Source: LMUY01 sp964244585
GTDB taxonomy: Bacteria > Pseudomonadota > Alphaproteobacteria > Acetobacterales > Acetobacteraceae
Reading direction: 5' to 3'
DNA: 64,000 nt
Assembly: GCA_964244585.1 (NCBI GenBank)
Contig: CAXTJM010000005.1
Span: forward strand, 1-64,000
Shown here: positions 49,431 through 58,211 of the stretch, piece after piece
Layout of the letters: every line of letters starts with the position of its first letter
Position numbering within the stretch: the first letter of the stretch is position 1
The notes under the pieces: model-generated
Databases searched by the model: none
The model's input: the letters and a program-made list of their open reading frames with translations, nothing else
Told to the model about the DNA's origin: nothing
Made by a program: the position numbers and the translations under genes

Positions 49431-51129
49431 GCTGGGTCCGATCGAGCTGGAGGTGCTGCGCAACGCCCTCACCGCCGCGGCGGCCGAGATGGACGTGACG
49501 GTCTGGCGCACCAGCCGCTCCACGATCGTGCGCGAGCTGCTGGACTACTCGACCGCCGTGTTCGACCGCGACGGCTACAACGTGGCGCAATCCGCCCGCA
49601 TCCCGCAGCACCTCAACTCCATGGGGGCCGGCCTGCTGACGCTCGTCCGCGACTTCCTGCCGCTGGCCGGGTGGGAGGATGGGGACGTCATCATCACCAA
49701 CGACCCGTATTGCGGCGGGCAGCACATCCCGGACATCCTTGCCTTCCGCCCGGTGTTCGTGGACGGGAGCCGCGTCGCGATCGTCGGCACGCTCTGCCAC
49801 CATCTGGACATGGGCGGCCTGGCCGCTGGCAGCTACGCCGCCAACGCCACGGAGATCTTCCAGGAGGGGCTGCGCATCCCGCCGATGCGGCTGGTCCGCC
49901 GCGGCGCGGTCAATGCCGAGGTGCTGGCGATGATGCGGCAGAACGTGCGCCGCCCGGACATGCTGTGGGGGGATCTGCAGGCCCAGCTCGCCTCGCTCGC
50001 GGTGGGCGAGGCGAACATGGTCAAGCTCGCCCGGCGCTACGGCGCCGCCACGCTCGTCGCGGCCTGCGCCCGCATCCTGGACAGTTCGGAGGCGGCGATG
50101 CGCGCCATGATCGGTCGCATGCCGGATGGCCGCTACGAGTTCGAGGACTTCATCGACGATGACGGGCTGACCGACCAGCCGATCCGCATCCACGCCGCGA
50201 TCGACATACGCGGCGAGGAGATGGTGGTCGACCTCTCGGGTTCGGGGCCGCAGGCGCTCGGCCCGATCAACGCGACGCTTGCCTCCTCCAGCTCCGCGGT
50301 GTTCTACGCGGTGATGGCCTGTGCCGACGTGGCGATCCCGGCCAATGCCGGCTGCTACCGGCCGGTGCGGGTGGTGGCGCGCCAGGGCTCGATCCTGCAC
50401 GCGACGCACCCGGCCCCGGTCGCCAACCGCATCGTCGTCTCGCACCGGCTGGCGACCACCCTGCTGGGCGCGCTGCACCAGGCCGTGCCCGACCGCATCC
50501 CGGCCGCCTATTATGGCGCCAGCTACGTGTGCACGTTCCAGACCATCGGCGAAGCGGGCGAGCGCGGCGTGCTGGTGGAGATCGAGGTGGGCGGCGGCGG
50601 CGGCCATCCGGAGCAGGATGGGCTGAACGCCTATTCCAGCGGCATGCACAACAACGCCAACATCCCGATCGAGATGATCGAGAGCGAGCTGCCGTTGACG
50701 GTCACGGCCTATGAGCTCCTGCCCGGCAGCGCCGGCGCCGGGCAGTACCGCGGCGGCCTGGGCCTGGCGCGGGAGTGGCGGGTCGACTGCCGGGAGGCCG
50801 TGTTCACCGCCAACCTGGAACGTTTCAAATTCCGGCCCTACGGGCTGGCCGGCGGGCAAGCGGGCTCGGCCGGAACGCTTTGCCTGCTGCGCGATGGCCA
50901 ACGGCAGGCATTGCCGTCCAAGGTGGGCAATCTGCGGCTGCGGCGCGGCGACGTGATCCGGCTGGAGACGTCGGGCGGCGGCGGCTTCGGCGATCCGGCA
51001 CGGCGTGACGCGGCGGACGCGGCGGCGGATATCACGCGCGGCTACGTGGTCGGCCAGCATGGGGGGACCGATCCCGCGGTGCCGTCTCGAACCCAGCAAG
51101 CCCGGACGCCGGAGCAACCGCGCAACTGA
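49423..51129 (+). CDS. hyuB: Hydantoinase/oxoprolinase subunit B
   Basis: 568 residues. The family N-terminus is LEVLRNALTAAAAEMDVTVW, followed by VRELLDYSTAVFDRDG, NDPYCGGQHIPDI and the metal-binding-like GGGGGHPEQDGLN. It is the partner of hyuA, and they are translated together. No transporter or racemase gene is adjacent. The last 30 residues are polar and variable. Confidence 0.92.
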   Translation: MPELGPIELEVLRNALTAAAAEMDVTVWRTSRSTIVRELLDYSTAVFDRDGYNVAQSARIPQHLNSMGAGLLTLVRDFLPLAGWEDGDVIITNDPYCGGQHIPDILAFRPVFVDGSRVAIVGTLCHHLDMGGLAAGSYAANATEIFQEGLRIPPMRLVRRGAVNAEVLAMMRQNVRRPDMLWGDLQAQLASLAVGEANMVKLARRYGAATLVAACARILDSSEAAMRAMIGRMPDGRYEFEDFIDDDGLTDQPIRIHAAIDIRGEEMVVDLSGSGPQALGPINATLASSSSAVFYAVMACADVAIPANAGCYRPVRVVARQGSILHATHPAPVANRIVVSHRLATTLLGALHQAVPDRIPAAYYGASYVCTFQTIGEAGERGVLVEIEVGGGGGHPEQDGLNAYSSGMHNNANIPIEMIESELPLTVTAYELLPGSAGAGQYRGGLGLAREWRVDCREAVFTANLERFKFRPYGLAGGQAGSAGTLCLLRDGQRQALPSKVGNLRLRRGDVIRLETSGGGGFGDPARRDAADAAADITRGYVVGQHGGTDPAVPSRTQQARTPEQPRN

Positions 51130-51138
51130 GCAGGCTCC

Positions 51139-51978
51139 CTACCCGCCCGGCCCGATCGCCTGGTCGAGGAACGCATGCACGCGCCTGAAACTGTCGGACG
51201 CGGCCGCCGCATCGTAATGCATCGGGTGTCCCTCGTCATACCTCAGCCGCACGTTGCGGGGATTGTCGAAGCCGTGCACCGCGCCGGGATAGGTCGTGAC
51301 GGAGACAGGGCTGCCGGGCGGCACGGCGGCCTGGTAGGCGGTGCAGGTGCCGGCCGGATCGCTCCACGTGTCGGCCTCGCCTGCCAGGGCGAGCAACGGC
51401 AGCCCGGCGTAGCGATCCAGACTGCGGCAGGGACCGTAGTAATCGACGGCAGCCTTGATGTGCCCGCCCGCCGCCTCCGCGAACGGCCGGTTGGCCAGGG
51501 TCGCCGCCGTGCCGCCGCCATGCGACTCCCCGATCACGGCGATGCGGGCGCCGTCGACGCCGGGTTGGGCCTGCAGCCAGCGGGACGCCGCGATGGCGTC
51601 GCCGGCACGGTCGAACCGCGTCACCAGCCTCTGCCGCTCCGGCGCGCAGACCGAGGTGACGCCGCGCGGCTGCAGGCTGTTCACCACCAGCGAGCCATAT
51701 CCCCAGCCGAGCAGGCGGTTCGCCCAGGCCGTCGTGTTGGCCGAAATGCCGCCGCACCCGTGCAGCACGATGACCACCGGATGCGGTCCCGGGCCAGGTG
51801 GCAGCAACAGGCTGGCGGGCAACGGCACGGGTGATGGCCGGGCGTCGGCGACGGCGACCGGCGATATCCTACCTGGCTGCGACGCCCCCGGCGCACAGCC
51901 TGCGAGCAGCAGTGCCACGCCCACACCGATTGCAGGCCGCGACGCAAGGCGACCTCTCCATCCGATGACTGCCGGCAC
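51139..51978 (-). CDS. Lipoprotein of the dienelactone-hydrolase family
   Basis: 279 residues from GTG. The N-terminus is a lipoprotein signal (AIGVGVALLLAGC). The mature alpha/beta-hydrolase has the Ser nucleophile in VIGESHGGGT, Asp in LAGEADTWSD and His in YPGAVHGFDNP. VLHGCGGISANTTAW provides the oxyanion hole. This family includes lactone and ester hydrolases; the substrate is unknown. The GTG at 51978 was preferred over the upstream ATG at 52113 because GGAG lies seven bases before it and because the longer form would overlap the divergent lipoprotein gene. Confidence 0.82.
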   Translation of the reverse strand: MPAVIGWRGRLASRPAIGVGVALLLAGCAPGASQPGRISPVAVADARPSPVPLPASLLLPPGPGPHPVVIVLHGCGGISANTTAWANRLLGWGYGSLVVNSLQPRGVTSVCAPERQRLVTRFDRAGDAIAASRWLQAQPGVDGARIAVIGESHGGGTAATLANRPFAEAAGGHIKAAVDYYGPCRSLDRYAGLPLLALAGEADTWSDPAGTCTAYQAAVPPGSPVSVTTYPGAVHGFDNPRNVRLRYDEGHPMHYDAAAASDSFRRVHAFLDQAIGPGG

Positions 51979-52111
51979 GCTGACGCTCCGCAAATCGGTG
52001 CAGCGTAGCACCGTATTGCCACAGTGCCACGAGACCGCCCGGTGCCGCGACCGATATCGTCCTGTAACATGGATCGGCGACACGAGCGGCGCCCGGTCCG
52101 AAGGAGACGCC

Positions 52112-52372
52112 ATGGTTCGCCGATACGCCGCTCTCGCCTTGCTGCTGCTTGCCGGCTGCGCGTCCTACGATCCGCCCATGGCGGGCGACCACACGACGCA
52201 GCGCTACCAGGCCGATCTGCAGCGTTGCCAGAAGCAAACCAGCGCGTCCGCCGCACGCGTGGCGAACGCCTCGCCGCAATCGGCCATTCGCGCGGTGTTC
52301 GCCTCGGATGAGCCGCAGCGGGAGCAAGTACGGACATGCCTGCAATCCCGCGGCTATCACCTGGCGTCCTGA
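52112..52372 (+). CDS. Small lipoprotein
   Basis: 86 residues. The lipobox LLLLAGC gives a lipidated Cys near residue 16. The mature part is polar with two further Cys (LQRCQKQT and VRTCLQSRGY) that may form a disulfide. The layout resembles the lipoprotein at 17521, though the sequences differ. AAGGAG lies six bases before the ATG. Its 3' end is convergent with accA. Confidence 0.8.
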   Translation: MVRRYAALALLLLAGCASYDPPMAGDHTTQRYQADLQRCQKQTSASAARVANASPQSAIRAVFASDEPQREQVRTCLQSRGYHLAS

Positions 52373-52382
52373 GACCGACGGG

Positions 52383-53339
52383 CTAGCCCAGGCCTTCGCG
52401 TCCCATCGCCAGGAACTTCTCGCGCCGCCGGGCGAGCAGGCTCGGGCCGTCCAGCGCCTCCAACCCGGCCAGCGCCTGCCGTATCGCCTCGCCGACGGCC
52501 CGGATCGTCGCGGCGGCGTCGCGATGGGCGCCGCCCAGCGGCTCCGCCACCACGGTGTCCACCAGGCGCAGCACCCGCAGATCCTCGGCGGTCAGCCGCA
52601 ACGCCTCGGCCGCGGTCGCCGCCTGCGCCGCGTCGCGCCACAGGATGGAGGCGCAGCCCTCCGGCGAGATGACCGAATAGATGGCATGCTCCAGCATCAG
52701 CACGCGATCCCCGGTGGCGAGCGCGATGGCCCCGCCGGAGCCGCCTTCGCCGATGATCGTCGCGACGATCGGCACGGGCGCCTGCAGGCACGCCTCGACG
52801 GAGCGGGCGATGGCTTCGGCCTGGCCGCGCGCCTCGGCCTCGATGCCGGGGAACGCCCCGGCGGTGTCCACGAAGGTCAGCAGCGGCAGGCGGAAGCGGC
52901 CCGCCAGCTCGATCAACCGGCGCGCCTTGCGGTAGCCCTCGGGCTTGGCCATGCCGAAATTATGGGTGACGCGGCTTTCGGTGTCGTCGCCCTTCTCGGT
53001 CCCGATCACCACCACCGGGCGGCCATCGAACCGGCCGAGCCCGCCGACGACCGCGGCATCCTCGGCGAAGGCGCGGTCCCCGGCCAAGGGGGTGTACTCC
53101 GTGATCAGGCCTTGCAAGTAGGCCAGGGCATGCGGGCGGTCCGGATGGCGCGCGACCTGCGCCTTCTGCCATGCGGTCAGCCGCGCATAGGTCGTGCGGA
53201 GCTGTTTGTCGGCCTTGTCGGTCAGCCGGCCGATCTCCTCGGCGATATTGATGCCGCCGGGCTCCTGCATCTGCCGCAGCTCTTCGATCTTGCCTTCCAA
53301 CTCGGCAATCGGCTTTTCGAAATCCAGGAACGGTCGCAT
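52383..53339 (-). CDS. accA: Acetyl-CoA carboxylase carboxyltransferase subunit alpha
   Basis: 318 residues, the family length. The N-terminus FLDFEKPIAELEGKIEELRQ and LAGDRAFAEDAAVVGGLGRF are typical of AccA, followed by GTEKGDDTESRVTHNFGMAKPEGYRKA and GEGGSGGAIALATGDRV. With AccD it transfers the carboxyl group from biotin to acetyl-CoA, making malonyl-CoA for fatty-acid synthesis. The ATG before RPFLDFE was chosen; a GTG six codons earlier is possible. Confidence 0.95.
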   Translation of the reverse strand: MRPFLDFEKPIAELEGKIEELRQMQEPGGINIAEEIGRLTDKADKQLRTTYARLTAWQKAQVARHPDRPHALAYLQGLITEYTPLAGDRAFAEDAAVVGGLGRFDGRPVVVIGTEKGDDTESRVTHNFGMAKPEGYRKARRLIELAGRFRLPLLTFVDTAGAFPGIEAEARGQAEAIARSVEACLQAPVPIVATIIGEGGSGGAIALATGDRVLMLEHAIYSVISPEGCASILWRDAAQAATAAEALRLTAEDLRVLRLVDTVVAEPLGGAHRDAAATIRAVGEAIRQALAGLEALDGPSLLARRREKFLAMGREGLG

Positions 53340-53372
53340 GGCGGCGTGCTGTAGCACACTCGGCCGGACCGG

Positions 53373-53399
53373 CTAGCCCGGGGCACTTGGCGGGGCTAG
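53373..53399. promoter_or_regulatory. Inverted repeat between accA and a thiolase gene
   Basis: CTAGCCC and GGGCTAG form perfect seven-base arms 13 bases apart in the 69-base divergent gap, ending 10 bases before the thiolase start. A shorter GTGCT-GT-AGCAC dyad lies at 53346-53357. Either may bind a regulator of the thiolase transcript or of accA. Confidence 0.4.
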
Positions 53400-53408
53400 G
53401 CTCGCCGC

Positions 53409-54575
53409 ATGACGATCAAGCGCCAGGCCTACATCGTGGGGGCGTTCGAGCACCCGACCCGCAAGGCGCCGGACAAATCCGTCGCCCAGTTGCATGCCGA
53501 GTCGGCCGCCGGCGCGCTGAAGGATGCCGGGTTGGCCAAGGACGACGTGGACGGGTATTTCTGCGCCGGCGACGCGCCCGGCCTGGGGCCGCTGGCGCTG
53601 GCGGACTACATGAACCTGCGCCTGCGCCACCTGGACAGCACGGATCTGGGCGGCTGCTCCTACATCGCGCACGTGGCCCACGCCGCAGAGGCGATCGCCG
53701 CCGGGCGGTGCGAGGTGGCGCTGGTCACCCTGGCAGGCCGGCCGCGCAGCGAAGGCCATTCCGGCACCAATGCCCGCCCGGTGGCTGCCAACGTGCCGGA
53801 CGCGACCTGGGAGGCGCCGTTCGGCCCGGTGACGCCCAACGTCTACGCCATGTGCGCCATGCGCCACATGCATGAATTCGGGACCACTTCCGAGCAGCTC
53901 GCCTGGATCAAGGTCGCCGCCAGCCACCACGCGCAGCATAACCCGCACGCGATGCTGCGCGATGTCGTGACGGTGGAGGACGTCATGCGCTCCCCCATGA
54001 TCTCCGACCCGCTGCACCGGCTGGATTGCTGCGTGGTGAGCGATGGCGGCGGCGCCCTGGTGGTGACCAGCGCCGCGGTGGCGAAGGGGCTGAACCGTCC
54101 GATGGTGCGGCTGCTGGGTGCGGGCGAGTCGTACAAGGGACAGGCTGCCGGCGCGGTCGACCTGACCTATTCCGGGGCGGTGTGGTCCGGGCCGCCGGCA
54201 TTCGAGATGGCCGGCGTCACGCCCGGCGACATCAAATACGCCTCCATCTACGACAGCTTCACCATCACCGTGCTGATGCAGCTGGAGGATCTGGGATTCT
54301 GCGCCAAGGGCCAGGGCGGGCGGTTCGTGGCGGACGGCAACCTGATCTCCGGCGTGGGCAAGCTGCCGTTCAACACCGATGGCGGCGGGCTGTGCAACAA
54401 CCACCCGGCCAACCGCGGCGGCATCACCAAGGTGATCGAAGCCGTGCGGCAGCTCCGCGGCGAGGCGCATCCGGCCGTGCAGGTGCCGAACTGCGACATC
54501 GCCCTGGCGCATGGCACCGGCGGCCTGCTGGGCAGCAGGCACGGCTCCGCCACCCTCATCCTGGAGCGTGCATGA
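53409..54575 (+). CDS. Thiolase-family protein (SCP2-like)
   Basis: 388 residues with an SCP2/acetyl-CoA-acetyltransferase-like layout. The position of the nucleophilic Cys is LDSTDLGGCSYIAHVAHA. The closing LCNNHPANRGGITKV carries the Asn-His pair, and IALAHGTGGLLGSRHG replaces the usual second Cys loop. Such thiolases need a small DUF35/OB-fold partner, which is the next gene (ATGA overlap). Probable role: cleavage or condensation of 3-ketoacyl-CoA. The substrate is unknown. Confidence 0.85.
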   Translation: MTIKRQAYIVGAFEHPTRKAPDKSVAQLHAESAAGALKDAGLAKDDVDGYFCAGDAPGLGPLALADYMNLRLRHLDSTDLGGCSYIAHVAHAAEAIAAGRCEVALVTLAGRPRSEGHSGTNARPVAANVPDATWEAPFGPVTPNVYAMCAMRHMHEFGTTSEQLAWIKVAASHHAQHNPHAMLRDVVTVEDVMRSPMISDPLHRLDCCVVSDGGGALVVTSAAVAKGLNRPMVRLLGAGESYKGQAAGAVDLTYSGAVWSGPPAFEMAGVTPGDIKYASIYDSFTITVLMQLEDLGFCAKGQGGRFVADGNLISGVGKLPFNTDGGGLCNNHPANRGGITKVIEAVRQLRGEAHPAVQVPNCDIALAHGTGGLLGSRHGSATLILERA

Positions 54576-54958
54576 TGGCCGACCACGTCCCCGTCGCCCC
54601 GCCGGATAGCCCGGAAAGCGCAGCCTTCTACGCTGCCGCGAAGCAGGGTCGCTTCCTGATCGGCCGGTGCAGCGGCACTGGGCGCTATTTCTGGTATCCC
54701 CGCGCGGTCTCCCCGTTCGACCTCGGCCCGGCGACGCTGGAGCCGGCCTGCGGCCAGGGCGTGATCTACAGCTACAGCGTGATGCGCCGGGTCGATCCGC
54801 CCTTCGCCATCGCGTACGTGACGCTGGCGGAGGGCCCGACCATGATGACCAACCTGGTGGAGTGCGATTTCGATGCCCTGGCGATCGGCCAGGCGGTCAC
54901 GCTGGTCTGGAAATCCAGCGCGGACGGCACGCCCGTGCCATGCTTCCGGCCAGCCTAG
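54572..54958 (+). CDS. DUF35/OB-fold thiolase partner lacking the zinc-ribbon cysteines
   Basis: 128 residues. The C-terminal OB fold (GQGVIYSYSVMRRV, then FAIAYVTLAEGPTMMTNLVE) matches DUF35 proteins that bind thiolases. The N-terminal rubredoxin-like zinc ribbon normally has two CxxC pairs. Here only one Cys of the first pair remains (IGRCSGTGRYFWYPRAVSP) and the second pair is replaced by VSPFDLGP. It therefore cannot bind zinc in the usual way. It shares four bases with the thiolase gene. Confidence 0.85.
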   Translation: MMADHVPVAPPDSPESAAFYAAAKQGRFLIGRCSGTGRYFWYPRAVSPFDLGPATLEPACGQGVIYSYSVMRRVDPPFAIAYVTLAEGPTMMTNLVECDFDALAIGQAVTLVWKSSADGTPVPCFRPA

Positions 54959-54971
54959 CGCCGACCCGGGC

Positions 54972-55427
54972 TTAGTCGTACGCGATGGTGATGATCTCCG
55001 CCACCAAGGCCGGCCGCTCTCTGCCCTCGATCTCCACCGTGGCCTGCGCGGTCAGGCGGCGGCCGCCCTCCACGGGTTCGCAGGCCTTCAGGCCCAGCAC
55101 CAGCCGGACGCGCGAGCCGGTCGACACCATGCCGGTGAACCGGACCTTGTTGGACCCGTAATTCACCACGCGGCTGCGATGCCTGATGCGGTAGATGGCC
55201 GCGCTCAGCATCGGCAGCAGCGACAGCGTCAGGAAGCCGTGTGCGATCGTGGTGCCGCCCGGCAGTTCGGCCTTGGCGCGGGCGACATCGACGTGGATCC
55301 ACTGGTGGTCACCTGTCGCGTCGGCGAATTTGTCGATCATGTCCTGCGAGACCGTCACCCAGTCGCTGGCGCCCAGCGCCTGGCCCACGTAGCGGTCCAT
55401 GTCGGCCGGCGTGTCGACCTCCAGCAT
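54972..55427 (-). CDS. MaoC-family dehydratase
   Basis: 151 residues with the hydratase-2 motif: ATGDHQWIHVDVARAKAELPGG contains catalytic Asp and His, followed by TIAHGFLTLSLLPML. The fold and length are typical. It hydrates or dehydrates an acyl-CoA. Its end faces the DUF35 gene, and its start shares one base with the xerD stop (TGATG), so it is carried on the xerD transcript rather than with the thiolase pair. Confidence 0.88.
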   Translation of the reverse strand: MLEVDTPADMDRYVGQALGASDWVTVSQDMIDKFADATGDHQWIHVDVARAKAELPGGTTIAHGFLTLSLLPMLSAAIYRIRHRSRVVNYGSNKVRFTGMVSTGSRVRLVLGLKACEPVEGGRRLTAQATVEIEGRERPALVAEIITIAYD

Positions 55428-56338
55428 CAGGCAGCGTCCTCCGCCTCGATCGTCTTGGCGGCCGGCCGCGCCAGTGGATGGTGCTCCTGCACCAGGCGCT
55501 GCAAGCGGTCCGGCAGGACATGGGTGTAGATCTGCGTGGTGGCGATGTCGGCGTGTCCCAGCAGGGATTGCAGGCTGCGCAGATCCGCCCCGCGCGCCAG
55601 CATGTGCGATGCGAAGGAATGCCGCAGCACGTGCGGCGAGACGCGCGCCGGGTCGATCCCCGCCGACGACGCCACGGGTTTGAGCAGCAGGGCGAATCCC
55701 TGCCGCGTCATCGCACGCCGGGGATCCCGGCCGGGAAACAGCCAGGGACTCTCCGGCCCGGCCAGCAGCAAGGCCGCGGCGGACCGTCGGGCGGCGCCGC
55801 CCAGCGGCACCAGCCGCTCCCGCCCGCCCTTGCCGCGGACCGCCAGCATCGCGGCCCCGGTAGCGAGCGCCGTGCGGCGCAGGGCCAGCAACTCGGACAC
55901 GCGCAGGCCCGTGACATACAGCATCTCCAGCGCCGCCACCGCCAACAGGCCTGGCCGACCCGGCAGGTCGGACGCCGTCGCAAGCAGTTCGTCCACCTCC
56001 GCAACGCACAGATATTTCGGCAACGAGCGCGGCAGACGCGGCGAGTCCAAGGTCTGCGTGGGGTCGTCCGTTCGCACACCCTCCCGCAGCAGGAAGCGGT
56101 AGAACTGGCGCAGGCAGGACAGCCGCCGTGCCGCCGTGCGGGCGGACAGGCCGGCGGCATGCAACGCGGCCACGTAGCCCCGCACGGTGTCGGCAGACGC
56201 GGTCACCGGCGGCTCGCCCCGCGCCGCACAGCATGAGGCGAAATCGGCCAGGTCGGCGGCGTAGGCGGCCTTCGTGTTGGCCGCGGCGCCGCGCTCGGCC
56301 ACCAGCATTTCCAGAAACGCCTCCGCATGGCGGTCCAT
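55427..56338 (-). CDS. xerD: Tyrosine recombinase XerD
   Basis: 303 residues. The SAM-like N-terminal core-binding domain (about 1-95) precedes the catalytic domain with Arg146 (TGLRVSELL), Lys170 (KGGRERLVP), His246 and Arg249 (HVLRHSFASH), His272 (LLGHADIATTQ) and the nucleophile Tyr281 (IYTHV). It resolves chromosome dimers at dif with XerC. The start was chosen at the ATG that shares TGATG with the small upstream gene; a frame to 56488 has no family-like N-terminus. Confidence 0.92.
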   Translation of the reverse strand: MDRHAEAFLEMLVAERGAAANTKAAYAADLADFASCCAARGEPPVTASADTVRGYVAALHAAGLSARTAARRLSCLRQFYRFLLREGVRTDDPTQTLDSPRLPRSLPKYLCVAEVDELLATASDLPGRPGLLAVAALEMLYVTGLRVSELLALRRTALATGAAMLAVRGKGGRERLVPLGGAARRSAAALLLAGPESPWLFPGRDPRRAMTRQGFALLLKPVASSAGIDPARVSPHVLRHSFASHMLARGADLRSLQSLLGHADIATTQIYTHVLPDRLQRLVQEHHPLARPAAKTIEAEDAA

Positions 56339-56481
56339 CAATGGGTCTGGAAGCGATCGTTGGGCAGGGTGTGCGCCACGGGCTGCGGGTTCGGGTGGGG
56401 CGGGAACGCCCCGAGCAGCAGCACGCCCACGGCACTCAGAACGACGATGGCCAAAACGATGATAAGGAGAAGCTGGCGCAT
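56338..56481 (-). CDS. 47-residue membrane peptide upstream of xerD
   Basis: A 47-codon gene encoding one hydrophobic helix (MRQLLLIIVLAIVVLSAVG, then VLLLGAF) and a short Pro-rich tail (PPHPNPQPVAHTLPND). AAGGA lies six bases before the ATG, and its stop shares bases with the xerD start as TGATG. Codon choice is typical of the chromosome. It is too well formed for chance, though no family is recognised. It could be a small membrane regulator, or mainly serve to couple translation into xerD. Confidence 0.7.
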   Translation of the reverse strand: MRQLLLIIVLAIVVLSAVGVLLLGAFPPHPNPQPVAHTLPNDRFQTH

Positions 56482-56529
56482 CCGCCATCCTTGGCCGTGA
56501 ACAACCGGCCTGTGCTAGCGTCGGGCGTC

Positions 56530-58209
56530 ATGACACGCAACACCGCGTTCGCTGGGCGGCCGTCCGACACGGTGACGCCGGCCGTGCCTCGCAGCGTGGT
56601 GCTGGTCGGGCTGATGGGGGCGGGCAAGACGGCGATCGGGCGGCGGCTGGCGGGGCTGCTCGGCCTGCCGTTCCGCGACTCCGATGCGGAGATCGAGGCG
56701 GCAGCCGGCCGCACGGTGCCGGAATTGTTCAGCCAGTTCGGGGAGGCGCATTTCCGCGCCGGCGAGCGCCGCGTGGTGCGCCGGCTGCTGGATGGGCCGC
56801 CGATCGTGCTGGCGACCGGGGGCGGCGCCTTCATGGACCCGGCGACGCGCGCCACCGTACGCCAGCGGGGCACCTCCATCTGGCTCCGCGCGCCGCTGCC
56901 GGTGCTGTTGCGGCGGGTGGCCCGGCGCCGCAACCGCCCTCTGCTGGCCGGCGGCGATCCGGCGGCGACGCTGAGCCGGCTGATGGAATTGCGTCACCCG
57001 ATCTATGCCGAGGCGGACATCGTGGTCGATTGCGCGGATGATTTCCCGGACCAAATGACCCGCCGGGTGGCGGTCGCGCTATCCGGGTTCACGCCGCCGC
57101 ACCGCCTGCCGGTCCGCACCGGCACCGCCGCCTACGACGTGGTCGTGGGGGATGGCCTGCTGCACCGGGCCGGCTCGCTGCTGGCGCCCGTCCTGCCGCA
57201 GAAGCGGGTCGTGGTGGTCAGCGACAGCAACGTGGCCGCGCTGCATGCCGCGGCGCTGATGCAAAGCCTGGCCGCCACCGGCTTCGCGGCCACCCTGCTG
57301 GAGGTGCCGCCGGGCGAGGCGTCCAAATCGCTCGCCTGCTTCGCCGGGCTGGTGGAACGGGTGCTGGACACCGGGGCGGAACGCCGCACGGCGGTGCTGG
57401 CGCTGGGCGGTGGCGTGGTGGGCGACCTGGCGGGGTTCGTGGCCGCCGTGGCGCTGCGCGGCCTGCCGTTCGTGCAATTGCCCACCAGCCTGCTGGCCCA
57501 GGTGGATTCCGGTGTGGGCGGCAAGACCGGCATCAACACGGCGCGCGGCAAGAACCTGGTGGGCGCCTTCCACCAGCCGCGGATGGTGATCGCCGACACG
57601 CGTACACTGGCGACACTGCCGCCGCGGGAGAAACGCGCCGGCTATGCGGAGGTGGTGAAGGCCGGGCTGATCGGCGATGCCGGGTTCTACGACTGGTGTG
57701 AGGCGCATGGCACGGCGGTGGTCGGCGATGACGGTGACGCGCAGGCGGAGGCGGTGCTGCGCGCCTGCGCCTTCAAGGCCCAGATCGTGGGCGACGACGA
57801 GCGGGAAGAGCGTGCGGATAACGGGCGCGCCTTGCTGAACCTGGGCCACACCTTCGGCCATGCCATCGAGGCGGATTGCGGCTACGGCGCCGTCCTGCAT
57901 GGGGAGGCGGTGGCGGTCGGGCTGGGATTGGCCTTCCGCCTGTCCGCGGCACTCGGCCACTGCGACCGCGCGCTGGCCGGGCGGGTAGAGGCGCATCTGG
58001 CGGAGATCGGCCTGCCCTCCGAGCTGTCGATGCTGAACCGGCGGTTTTCCGCGGCGCGGCTGATGGAGTTGATGGCCCGGGACAAGAAGATGCGCGACGG
58101 CACGCTGAGCTTCGTGCTGGCGCGCGGCATCGGCCAGGCGTTCACCGCGCCCGACGTGCCGCGGGATGCGGTCGGGACAATCCTGCGCGAAGCCGGCTGC
58201 GCGGCGTGA
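56530..58209 (+). CDS. aroKB: Bifunctional shikimate kinase / 3-dehydroquinate synthase
   Basis: 559 residues with two enzymes in one chain. Residues 1-185 are shikimate kinase, with Walker A GLMGAGKT, the substrate Asp in RDSDAEIE, the Arg in FRAGERRVV and ATGGGAF. From about residue 195 follows dehydroquinate synthase, with LGGGVVGDLAGF, QVDSGVGGKTGINTARGKN and the metal His in NLGHTFGHAIE. The two enzymes are separate, adjacent genes in many alphaproteobacteria; fusion is known in Acetobacteraceae. It is divergent from the xerD transcript. The last 20 residues are non-conserved. Confidence 0.93.
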   Translation: MTRNTAFAGRPSDTVTPAVPRSVVLVGLMGAGKTAIGRRLAGLLGLPFRDSDAEIEAAAGRTVPELFSQFGEAHFRAGERRVVRRLLDGPPIVLATGGGAFMDPATRATVRQRGTSIWLRAPLPVLLRRVARRRNRPLLAGGDPAATLSRLMELRHPIYAEADIVVDCADDFPDQMTRRVAVALSGFTPPHRLPVRTGTAAYDVVVGDGLLHRAGSLLAPVLPQKRVVVVSDSNVAALHAAALMQSLAATGFAATLLEVPPGEASKSLACFAGLVERVLDTGAERRTAVLALGGGVVGDLAGFVAAVALRGLPFVQLPTSLLAQVDSGVGGKTGINTARGKNLVGAFHQPRMVIADTRTLATLPPREKRAGYAEVVKAGLIGDAGFYDWCEAHGTAVVGDDGDAQAEAVLRACAFKAQIVGDDEREERADNGRALLNLGHTFGHAIEADCGYGAVLHGEAVAVGLGLAFRLSAALGHCDRALAGRVEAHLAEIGLPSELSMLNRRFSAARLMELMARDKKMRDGTLSFVLARGIGQAFTAPDVPRDAVGTILREAGCAA

Positions 58210-58211
58210 GG

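Noticed and set aside
49159..51117. A 652-codon minus-strand frame over hyuB
   Set aside because: hyuB is complete and conserved on the other strand; this frame is Arg/His-rich shadow.
56339..56488. A 50-codon N-terminal extension of XerD
   Set aside because: It is out of character for the family and overlaps the better supported 47-residue membrane peptide in another frame.
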